A stretch of DNA of 24,697 bases from Proteobacteria bacterium UBA1278 (GTDB taxonomy: Bacteria > Pseudomonadota > Gammaproteobacteria > Comchoanobacterales > Comchoanobacteraceae), in the NCBI GenBank assembly GCA_002308435.1, contig DBUY01000008.1, forward strand, positions 1 through 24,697, written 5' to 3'. Both the position numbers and the translations under genes were made by a program. Of this stretch, positions 1-7,429 are shown piece by piece. A model generated the notes under the pieces. The model saw nothing but the letters and a program-made list of their open reading frames with translations. It did no database searches and was not told where the DNA came from. Positions within the stretch are counted from its first letter, which is position 1. Every line of letters starts with the position of its first letter.

Positions 1-41
1 CCGTGAAAGGGCGGTGTCCTAGGCCTCTAGACGATGGGGAC
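1..41 (-). tRNA. tRNA-Glu (anticodon TTC), 5' part only
   Basis: Read on the minus strand, the first 41 bases from position 41 match the 5' part of E. coli tRNA-Glu almost base for base: acceptor 5' strand GTCCCC, D-arm GTCTAGAGGCC, and anticodon loop CTTTCAC carrying TTC. The rest of the molecule lies beyond the window edge. It starts 10 bases after tRNA-Ala, so the two are very probably one transcript. Confidence 0.9.
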
Positions 42-51
42 ATTCCTATCA

Positions 52-124
52 TGGAGCTAGGCGGTCTCGAACCGCCGACCCCTTGCATGCCATGCAAGTG
101 CTCTACCAGCTGAGCTATAGCCCC
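52..124 (-). tRNA. tRNA-Ala (anticodon GGC)
   Basis: A complete 73-base cloverleaf. The acceptor stem is GGGGCTA paired with TAGCTCC and contains the G3:U70 wobble that defines alanine tRNAs. The anticodon stem CTTGC/GCAAG encloses ATGGCAT, giving anticodon GGC, and the T-arm GGCGG/CCGCC encloses TTCGAGA. The discriminator base is A. The bases that follow are T, G, A, so the 3' CCA is not encoded and must be added by CCA-adding enzyme. The body is very close to E. coli tRNA-Ala(GGC). Confidence 0.95.
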
Positions 125-137
125 GCTAGGGTATGTA

Positions 138-166
138 ATTTTATCGCGATATAGCAATTATGTCAA
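138..166 (-). promoter_or_regulatory. Sigma-70 promoter of the tRNA-Ala/tRNA-Glu unit
   Basis: On the minus strand a perfect -35 TTGACA (161-166) is followed after exactly 17 bases by -10 TAAAAT (138-143, five of six consensus bases). The expected start near 131 leaves only a few leader bases before the tRNA. It is the strongest promoter seen here, as expected for stable RNA. It starts 15 bases after the gpmA stop, with no terminator between, so readthrough from gpmA is also possible. Confidence 0.8.
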
Positions 167-180
167 GACGTTGCCGTATT

Positions 181-873
181 TTAAGCGAATGACACAGCAA
201 GTGGGTGCGCATGTGGCGCTGCCTCTGGAGCAGCTATTCCATTGCGACCAGAGACCAAGGGATTTTTGACAACGCGCATTTGACGCAGTACAGAGCCGCT
301 GAAGTCAAGTACCCAAGGGCAGCACCAAGCGATTTCGATATGCTGGAAATCACGAGCGGTGTAGCCAAGTAAATGTCCAACGAGCGCACGAAGACTATTA
401 CCATGCGCTACAATCATTACATGGTCACCCTCAGTGCAACGTGGTTGAATCTGAGTATTGTAATACTGAATCACACGCTCTCGAGTGTCCGCCAATGATT
501 CGCCTTGAGGCGGTTTGTCATAATAGCTACGACGCCAGGTTTGAACCTGGGATTTCCCATACGTGTCAGCTGCCTCTTGCTTATTCATGCCAGTAAGCGC
601 ACCGTAGTCTCTCTCATTCAACGCAGCTGATCGATAAGATGGGAGCATGGCAGCCTGTGAGCCCAGTATTTTCAGAATGGTTTGTTGTGTATCCCACGCA
701 CGCATTAATGCGGAACAGAATGTCGCATGTATGGGTATGTGCTTTAATGTCTCAGCTGCACGTTCTGCTTGAAGAAATCCAAGTTCAGTGAGCGGAACAT
801 CAGTACAGCCTGTAAACTTATTCTGGTCGTTGTAGGTTGATTGGCCGTGTCGGACTAATATCAGTTTACCCAT
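181..873 (-). CDS. gpmA: 2,3-bisphosphoglycerate-dependent phosphoglycerate mutase
   Basis: Cytosolic glycolytic enzyme that interconverts 3- and 2-phosphoglycerate through a phosphohistidine. The 230-residue product starts MGKLILVRHGQS, with the phosphorylated His9 in the RHG motif. It also has Arg59, Glu87 in NERDYG, and the second catalytic His157 in AHGNSLRAL. E. coli GpmA is 250 residues. The difference is mainly a missing insert of about 25 residues between the WRR motif (113-115) and GESL (124-127), the short form I associate with alphaproteobacteria. About 30 C-terminal residues are Ala/Pro-rich and unlike the family core. The start is supported by GAGGTG (882-887) eight bases upstream, which overlaps the pepA stop, so the gene is probably translationally coupled to pepA. 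Confidence 0.93.
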   Translation of the reverse strand: MGKLILVRHGQSTYNDQNKFTGCTDVPLTELGFLQAERAAETLKHIPIHATFCSALMRAWDTQQTILKILGSQAAMLPSYRSAALNERDYGALTGMNKQEAADTYGKSQVQTWRRSYYDKPPQGESLADTRERVIQYYNTQIQPRCTEGDHVMIVAHGNSLRALVGHLLGYTARDFQHIEIAWCCPWVLDFSGSVLRQMRVVKNPLVSGRNGIAAPEAAPHAHPLAVSFA

Positions 874-885
874 ATCAAGAACACC

Positions 886-2355
886 TCAGTATTGTTTAGC
901 AAGCTCAACCAGGGTGGCAACCCCGTACCCAGTGGCACCTTTTGCATGAACACCGTTATGCGCTGAGATCCATGCCGTCCCAGCGATATCAATGTGCGCC
1001 CAGGGTATATCACGCGCAAAGCGCTGTAAGAACTGTGCAGCAGTAATTGATCCTGCTCCACTTCCAGGGGCTGATAGGTTTGATACATCCGCAATAGTCG
1101 AATCCATCATTCGGTCATAAGCAGGGTCAAGCGGCAATTGCCAGAGCTTTTCGCCACCATCCTTGGCCGCACGTTTAATATTATCTGTTAAGGCATCTTG
1201 GTTACAGAACAAACCTGCATACTCGTGGCCAAGCCCAACGATAACAGCACCTGTCAGCGTCGCAAGATCAACAATAGCGCGGGGCTTTAAGTCGCAAGCA
1301 TAGTCAATCGCATCGGCGAGGATTAATCGACCCTCAGCGTCAGTGTTGAGTACTTCAATGGATTTCCCAGCCCGAGAGCCAATAATATCGCTTGGACGAT
1401 ATGCGTTGCCACCTGGCATATTTTCAACAAGCGCAACAATGCCGACAACATTTGTTGGGACCTTTAGACGCGCCATGGCATGCATTGCACCAACGATAGA
1501 TGCAGCACCGCCCATATCATACTTCATATCAGTGAGTTGTGATAATTTGATGTTGATCCCGCCACTATCAAAACAAACACCTTTGCCAACAAGAGCGAGT
1601 GGGTCAGCACAGTCAGCAGAATGCCCACACCATCGTATGGTCACTAGGCGAGATGGCTGACTACTACCCTGACCAACAGACAACAATGCATGCATATTCT
1701 CAGCCTTAAGCTGTGCTTCGTCCATCACATCGACCTGAAGTCCAAGTGAGGTCATCTTTTGGATGCGTTTAGCAAAATTATCGGGTGTCAACACATTTGG
1801 TGGCTCGTGCATGAGATCTTTTGTGACGTGTTGACCAAGCACAATCGCTTCGGCGTAGTCAAATTGACGCATTAACACCTGCCTTTGCTGAACAACATGA
1901 GTCAACTCACGAACGAGTATCTCTGGCTTGTCAGATAAGTGCGTTGCGAATTGATACCCAGCACCATAGAATCCCTGGCAGATATGCATACAATCAGATT
2001 TTTCAAGGGACTTCTCTACAGTCAAGTCAGGCCAGATTATAGCGACTTCGTTAAATGACGTCGGTTTCAAAGCGTAGTAAATCGAGGCGCCAAGTTGTCG
2101 ATAAGCATGTGCCGATGGCTGTTCGGGACACTGCGCAAGGATAAAATGCCCATTGCCATCCGAAGCAGTTGTAAGAACGGCCCTGTTTTTATCGCTCAAG
2201 CCAAGCTGACTGGCTTGCTCAGGTAACGCAGTGGGGTCAGTCGCCAAGTGGGACAAATCACTGATGCAGGAATGAGATTTGTTGAAGAAAAGTACGCTAA
2301 GATCACTGTCACTAGGTCGAGCAGAGGCAGCGTGTATAGGAGAGAAAGGAAACAT
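886..2355 (-). CDS. pepA: Leucyl aminopeptidase, M17 family
   Basis: Dinuclear-metal aminopeptidase that removes N-terminal residues from peptides in the cytosol. The signature NTDAEGRL is at residues 337-344 (from the ATG at 2355), with metal ligands Asp339 and Glu341. Upstream are the catalytic lysine in VGKGVCFDSGG and the aspartates of DMKYDMGGAAS. The order EPPNVL, VGQGS, KGATGYGV near the C-terminus resembles alphaproteobacterial and rickettsial PepA more than the E. coli enzyme (inference from memory). An in-frame TTG at 2388 would add 11 residues that look like a signal peptide. I prefer the ATG because a weak promoter (TTGCAA-17-TAGTAT) would start transcription near 2372, downstream of that TTG. 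Neither start has a clear ribosome site. gpmA follows after 12 bases. Confidence 0.93.
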   Translation of the reverse strand: MFPFSPIHAASARPSDSDLSVLFFNKSHSCISDLSHLATDPTALPEQASQLGLSDKNRAVLTTASDGNGHFILAQCPEQPSAHAYRQLGASIYYALKPTSFNEVAIIWPDLTVEKSLEKSDCMHICQGFYGAGYQFATHLSDKPEILVRELTHVVQQRQVLMRQFDYAEAIVLGQHVTKDLMHEPPNVLTPDNFAKRIQKMTSLGLQVDVMDEAQLKAENMHALLSVGQGSSQPSRLVTIRWCGHSADCADPLALVGKGVCFDSGGINIKLSQLTDMKYDMGGAASIVGAMHAMARLKVPTNVVGIVALVENMPGGNAYRPSDIIGSRAGKSIEVLNTDAEGRLILADAIDYACDLKPRAIVDLATLTGAVIVGLGHEYAGLFCNQDALTDNIKRAAKDGGEKLWQLPLDPAYDRMMDSTIADVSNLSAPGSGAGSITAAQFLQRFARDIPWAHIDIAGTAWISAHNGVHAKGATGYGVATLVELAKQY

Positions 2356-2494
2356 AGCCAAAAGTATGGTAAAATGGTATACTAACAAGCATGAGAGCAG
2401 GTTGCAACAAAACCATAAGCCTTACTATTGAATGCAAATCGAGTCGTTTACTGCTGCCGCATAACGAATAACTGACCAACGAAGAGTTGCCACT

Positions 2495-4672
2495 ATGCCG
2501 AGAAAAAAATCTGGTCCAAATAAAAAAGATCCCTACCACATACGAGAAAAAACGCATTATGCCAATCCAATTCCAAGTCGAGAATTCATCATCACATTGC
2601 TACTAGAGTCGAAAAAACCAAAGTCTTTGAACCAAATCATAGAAGCACTGGATATTGAGGAGCAAGAGAGTAAACGCGCAGTCGAGAAACGACTACAGGC
2701 TATGTTGCGAGATGACCAGCTGCAACAAGATAAGCATAGAAAGTACAGAGTGATGCCAAACTCAACACGCGTGAGTGGGCGCGTTCACATCTCTCGAAAT
2801 CAAGTTGCAACAGTGGTGCCTGAGGATTCATCTTATCAGTCTCAGTACATCGTCATCAACCACAAGCAAGCACGAACTGTGATGCATAATGATCAAGTTG
2901 TTGTTCGTTTTACCCCAAATGATCACAATAAACGAACAATTGGCGTGCTGGTGGAGCACTTAGAGCGGGCACAATCACAGATTGTTGGCCGTCTCCGTCA
3001 CTTGAACCAGCTGTGGGCGATCGAAACCATGACCCCGCTTGTCACGGGTCATATTGTATGCGACGTGCCGAATAAAGAGTTCAAACCAGGTGTTTTTGTA
3101 AAAGCAAAAATCACTGATTATCCAACCGCACACCAATCATGTCATGCCATTATCACAGAACAAATTGGTAAACTTGATTCCCCAACACTGGTCCGGGATA
3201 TGATGGTTAACACCTATGATTTACCGGGTGAATTTAGCGCCCAAGAACAACAAGAGGCAAATGCAATCGACCAGATAGGTATCCAAATCGAACCTTATCG
3301 TCTCGATTGGCGAGATCGTCATTTCATCACAATAGACGGTGAAGATGCTCGTGACTTTGATGATGCAATCCTCGTCGAGAAAATCAATGAATCAGAGTAT
3401 GTGCTGACGGTTGCAATCAGCGATGTATCTCATTACATACAGGCTGACAGTATCCTTGATAAAGCAGCGTATACCCGGTCCACTTCTGTCTACTTGCCTA
3501 ACACTGTGCTGCCTATGATACCATCAGTGCTCAGTGATGGATTGTGCTCCCTGTGTCCTAATGTAGATCGGCTAGTCAAGGCGATCGAAATTAAACTAAC
3601 TGACTCTGGTGATGTAATAGACTACACAATTCATCACGCTGTCATATGCTCCAAGGCGCGTCTCTCTTATAAAAGCGCACATCGCATTATTCATGGAGAC
3701 GAAAGAGCACCTCAGTGGCTAACAAGTTGTCTTGAGCATGCACACAATCTATATCAGCAACTAGACAAACAGCGCAAGCAGCGTGGTGCACTGGAGATTG
3801 AACTGCCATTTAGTCATCTAATATTCGACGATCAGAATAAAATCAAAACAATACAACAAGGGACACGGCTCGATACGCACAAAATCATCGAGGAATTCAT
3901 GCTAATCGCAAATGAGCATGTTGCTGAATACTTACTCAAGCATAAAGCAAGCGTTCTATTTAGGAACCACAACAAGCCCGATCAACTCAAGCTACAAATG
4001 CTCGGACAGTTTCTAAGTCATGCTGGTATTGAAGTAGGGCTGAACGGCGACAAGGTATTAGCAACAAAGCAATTACAGAAAGTCATTGGTGCTTGTATGG
4101 CGACGCATCAGGGGAATATATATGTCCCACTTATCCTATCAGCACTCGCGCAGGCATGCTATGAGCCAGATAATAAAGGACACTATGGACTAGCCTACAA
4201 GAACTACTGTCATTTTACATCGCCCATTAGACGCTATCCTGACCTAATCGTTCATCGTGCACTCGACCATTTACTCCATGAACAACTGGACAACAAGAGC
4301 TTACTACCAAGAGGTGTGACCATAACGAGCGCTGGAAAGCATTGCTCAAGCATGGAGCGTATTGCAGACGAGGCACAAAAGAAAGCAACGCAGTGGCTGA
4401 AATGCCACTTTATGCTAGATAAAGTGGGTCAAACATTTGATGCAACGATCACATCAATACGTAGCTTCGGACTTTTCGCATGCATAGAACCATATGGCGT
4501 CGATGGGTTGATTCATATCTCAACCCTCAACAGTTACTTTCGGTTCGACGAGAGTCGCCTGACACTGACCGATGACCAATGTCGCCGTTCATATGCTATC
4601 GGTCAGAAAATCAAAGTGCGATTACAAGATGTTGATGTACTCGAGCAGAATATTGATTTAGAAATCGTCTAG
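2495..4672 (+). CDS. rnr: Ribonuclease R (3'-5' exoribonuclease, RNB family)
   Basis: Processive 3'-5' exoribonuclease that degrades structured RNA, including rRNA and mRNA fragments. The N-terminal winged-helix segment (about residues 15-70, with NQIIEALDIEE) is followed by cold-shock/OB regions. The RNB catalytic core carries the aspartate cluster GEDARDFDDA at 282-291, and HFTSPIRRYPDLIVHR lies toward its end. A C-terminal S1 domain starts near 645 and contains SFGLFACIEPYGVDGLIHIS. The product has 725 residues against about 813 in E. coli and ends right after the S1 domain, so the lysine-rich tail that helps E. coli RNase R unwind RNA and bind tmRNA/SmpB is absent. The ATG has a GAAGAG site about eight bases upstream. 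The gene stands alone, divergent from pepA. Confidence 0.95.
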   Translation: MPRKKSGPNKKDPYHIREKTHYANPIPSREFIITLLLESKKPKSLNQIIEALDIEEQESKRAVEKRLQAMLRDDQLQQDKHRKYRVMPNSTRVSGRVHISRNQVATVVPEDSSYQSQYIVINHKQARTVMHNDQVVVRFTPNDHNKRTIGVLVEHLERAQSQIVGRLRHLNQLWAIETMTPLVTGHIVCDVPNKEFKPGVFVKAKITDYPTAHQSCHAIITEQIGKLDSPTLVRDMMVNTYDLPGEFSAQEQQEANAIDQIGIQIEPYRLDWRDRHFITIDGEDARDFDDAILVEKINESEYVLTVAISDVSHYIQADSILDKAAYTRSTSVYLPNTVLPMIPSVLSDGLCSLCPNVDRLVKAIEIKLTDSGDVIDYTIHHAVICSKARLSYKSAHRIIHGDERAPQWLTSCLEHAHNLYQQLDKQRKQRGALEIELPFSHLIFDDQNKIKTIQQGTRLDTHKIIEEFMLIANEHVAEYLLKHKASVLFRNHNKPDQLKLQMLGQFLSHAGIEVGLNGDKVLATKQLQKVIGACMATHQGNIYVPLILSALAQACYEPDNKGHYGLAYKNYCHFTSPIRRYPDLIVHRALDHLLHEQLDNKSLLPRGVTITSAGKHCSSMERIADEAQKKATQWLKCHFMLDKVGQTFDATITSIRSFGLFACIEPYGVDGLIHISTLNSYFRFDESRLTLTDDQCRRSYAIGQKIKVRLQDVDVLEQNIDLEIV

Positions 4673-4816
4673 AATCCTGCTAAATCAAAATCGCACAGTG
4701 AATAAAAAGCACTGATAAACAGTGGTGTAAGCTAAATACTGTACATTTATTCAAAAAAAAACAGCAAAACACTGCACGAGGCACTATACGATCAGCACAT
4801 TTAATGTGAGTCACGT

Positions 4817-5440
4817 ATGCTCCTTTCATCACTATCATTATTCATAACCCTATTCGCGATCACTAATCCAGTAGGAAATGCAGCAATATTTGTGGCTTTG
4901 ACACAAGGCGTCACCCGAGATGAGGTCGTCAAATTAAGCATTAAAACAGGAATTGCGACTTTCCTAACCTTACAAGCATCTATCATATTTGGTTATCCAT
5001 TACTTCAAGCAATTGGCGTATCAATGAATGCATTCAAATTTGCTGGTGGGCTCATTCTATTGCGTGTTGGCTTTAGTCTATTCTCAGGGACACCAGATAA
5101 ATCAAATTACAACGAAGATGAGCACAAGGCGCAAATGGGCAATCTTGCAGTATCACCATTAGCGATACCATTGATCGCAGGACCCGGAGCGATGGTAAGT
5201 GTAATTCACTTTGCACACACAATGCCTCAGAACCTACTGAGTATCATGAGTGTGATCGCAGTGACTGCTGCAATTTCATTGATAGTCGCTGCCTGTTTGT
5301 ACGCAACGACAACGCATGCATTTTCTCGGATCATGAGAAACGCATCAGTAGTTGGTGTAATTACACGTCTCTGCGGTTTATTTATCATCTCGATAGCATC
5401 GCAAATGATATTGATTGCGATCAAATTATTTTTTTTCTAG
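4817..5440 (+). CDS. marC: MarC family inner-membrane protein
   Basis: Integral membrane protein of the MarC/UPF0056 family; its substrate is unsettled, and the old link to multiple antibiotic resistance was withdrawn. The 207 residues form about six hydrophobic segments and carry the family landmarks NPVGNAAIF near the N-terminus (about 17-25), FAGGLILLRVG, and SPLAIPLIAGPGAM in the middle, so the fold is complete. The start has a weak GTGAG site six bases upstream. The C-terminus is encoded by a run of eight T followed by TAG. That stop is followed at once by an ATG in the same frame, so the next gene is very probably co-transcribed. The 144 bases between rnr and this gene hold only short CACTG/CAGTG dyads and no convincing terminator. 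Confidence 0.88.
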   Translation: MLLSSLSLFITLFAITNPVGNAAIFVALTQGVTRDEVVKLSIKTGIATFLTLQASIIFGYPLLQAIGVSMNAFKFAGGLILLRVGFSLFSGTPDKSNYNEDEHKAQMGNLAVSPLAIPLIAGPGAMVSVIHFAHTMPQNLLSIMSVIAVTAAISLIVAACLYATTTHAFSRIMRNASVVGVITRLCGLFIISIASQMILIAIKLFFF

Positions 5441-5467
5441 ATGGAATACCTCAACAGGGAGAACACG

Positions 5468-7381
5468 ATGAAACTTGAGCACACAAGCCTCATAGAGCGA
5501 ATAGACGATTATATCAACTATTGGCGGAAAGCCGTTGAGGAAGTAGAGCAGGTATATCCTCAAGCTCTACAATCAACCGAGCTAAAACGCCTAATAACAG
5601 GTTTGAAGCAGCTAATCGGTACATACTCAATCAGTCAGTACAATAGTACATACAGTGCAGGAAACGCCGCGGCAACCTTTAATCCGTTTACTCGCAACCT
5701 CATGAATAGACTGATACCCAACGAGGCAAACTCAAAATCAGAAGAAAAGACGTTCATACACACCTGTATTGATGAAAATAAAAAAGATGATGCGAGCAAG
5801 TTACTTCGACTGATTACTATGATGGAGCATGAGTCCGCGAATTTACATTATGCAATCGTGATGCACTTCTGGCTCGATTCAGAGGATGTGCGTTTAGCTG
5901 CTTACTTTGACACGAAAGATGAATACCATCATCAGATCAATCTAGTGCGAGAGAAACTGGATATATTGAGCAATAAAAGAGAGACATCTGATCTTTTATT
6001 TAGCAAAGATTGGAGCTACCTGAAGAATAATCATACTACAGAAAGAGTTTCTGAAATCGGTCGTAGTCTTGAGCAAACTCGGCAAGCCGTTGCGACATGC
6101 TTCAAGCAAGAGACAGAAATTGATCAGAAAGTGCTGAAAACACGTAACAAGCTTCTAGAAACAATGTCTAAACTTCAACACAGGGTCAATGAAGTGCTAC
6201 TGAAGATTGACCAGAACAAGCTAGTCCAGGTACCAGCTAAAGCAGGGGACAGTGAATGGTCATTAATGAAGATGTTCGATGAGCCAAAAAGTCCATCTGG
6301 CCTATTAAAAACAGATATTGCCAAGTTCCAACGAGGTGATGACTATAGTGCAGTCAAGCAATTTCTGGCAGAATCATATGGAAGGCTATGTAGTGACTAT
6401 AACGAAATCATTGTGTTAACCAATCAGTTTACGCAGCGTGCAGATTTTCGAGCCCAGGCAAAGTCCAGGGTCGGTGCATGGAGCCAGATAGCAGAACAAA
6501 AGCTGGATACTCTCGTCGACGAAGAGCGGACGAAAGCAAGGCTCGTCAAACTATATGAAGCCAATATGATGGACGAAATGCGAAGTGCAAATGGTGGAGA
6601 ACATTCATTGTGCTATGCATTTGAAAAATTATTTACAGAACATGCATCTAGTCTCAGTGATGGAAACTGGGATGAAATTGGTGAGACAATCGCCACGGAA
6701 AAATCACCGACGTCATGCTTAAAGCGAGAAAATATAGCGGTTTTTCGAAAAACACTACTCAATTATAAAGAAGCGAGTAGTGCTCGACGATCTGCATTTT
6801 CTACAATCAATAAGGCAATTATTGGATTATTAGGGATTGTCGCAGTATTCTTTGCGGTCAAGGGGTTTTTGAGCGTTCTACCTGGCACAGTCAAGGCAAC
6901 GCAAATATTTACGGCAATATCAGCTGCACTGCACTTACCAATCGCTGTTGCTGTCCTAGTGCCGTTAGCCATCGTCGGAATGATTGCACTTAACATACGT
7001 AATGCAAAAACGATTCGAGATCAATTTGAGTCTGCATTAATCGGTTATGGAGACGCACCCAAAGATGCTGTTGATGAAGCACCCTGTCTATCAACCTATC
7101 AACGTTTCTCGAATCAGGTAAAACAGGTCTTTAGCCGATCATGGTGGCAATCTAGACAAGACAGTCAGATGAGTGACAATGAGTTTATTGATGAAGCGCG
7201 TTTCGTTGGCCAGGATCGCACATCCAGAATGACTGAAGAGGTAATATTCAGGGACATAGATGATGATCAAATTAACACTGAGCGAACAAGTAGTTTTACA
7301 TCAGTTGACTTGAGTGATTCACCTCGACGTGATAACGATAACAGCAGCAGCCACAATAGTGGTAACGGAATATCTGTTTAG
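5468..7381 (+). CDS. Unknown 637-residue protein with C-terminal membrane hairpin
   Basis: I do not recognise this protein. About 440 residues are hydrophilic and look helical, with charged stretches suited to coiled coils (for example around SKLQHRVNEVLLKID), and have no signal peptide. Two hydrophobic segments follow close together: IIGLLGIVAVFFAVKGF at about 451-467 and LPIAVAVLVPLAIVGMIAL at about 488-506. The last 120 residues are polar, with acidic and Ser/Asn-rich patches and no enzyme motif. The start at 5468 is chosen because AGGGAGA (5456-5462) lies five bases upstream; an ATG at 5441 in the same frame touches the marC stop and lacks a site. The layout (long cytosolic part, two-lobed hydrophobic hairpin, disordered tail) recalls inclusion-membrane proteins and effectors of intracellular bacteria, but that is inference from shape only. 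Confidence 0.85.
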   Translation: MKLEHTSLIERIDDYINYWRKAVEEVEQVYPQALQSTELKRLITGLKQLIGTYSISQYNSTYSAGNAAATFNPFTRNLMNRLIPNEANSKSEEKTFIHTCIDENKKDDASKLLRLITMMEHESANLHYAIVMHFWLDSEDVRLAAYFDTKDEYHHQINLVREKLDILSNKRETSDLLFSKDWSYLKNNHTTERVSEIGRSLEQTRQAVATCFKQETEIDQKVLKTRNKLLETMSKLQHRVNEVLLKIDQNKLVQVPAKAGDSEWSLMKMFDEPKSPSGLLKTDIAKFQRGDDYSAVKQFLAESYGRLCSDYNEIIVLTNQFTQRADFRAQAKSRVGAWSQIAEQKLDTLVDEERTKARLVKLYEANMMDEMRSANGGEHSLCYAFEKLFTEHASSLSDGNWDEIGETIATEKSPTSCLKRENIAVFRKTLLNYKEASSARRSAFSTINKAIIGLLGIVAVFFAVKGFLSVLPGTVKATQIFTAISAALHLPIAVAVLVPLAIVGMIALNIRNAKTIRDQFESALIGYGDAPKDAVDEAPCLSTYQRFSNQVKQVFSRSWWQSRQDSQMSDNEFIDEARFVGQDRTSRMTEEVIFRDIDDDQINTERTSSFTSVDLSDSPRRDNDNSSSHNSGNGISV

Positions 7382-7429
7382 GCATCACAACACGGTATAT
7401 TTCTGAAAATAAATGAGTGAAGTGTCAAG

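Noticed and set aside
2356..2388. TTG start of pepA giving a signal-peptide-like N-terminus
   Set aside because: M17 aminopeptidases of this type are cytosolic, the TTG has no ribosome site, and the likely transcription start lies downstream of it.
4690..4770. Repeated CACTG/CAGTG words and an A-run after rnr as a terminator
   Set aside because: Stems of only five pairs and no U-tract after them on the rnr strand.
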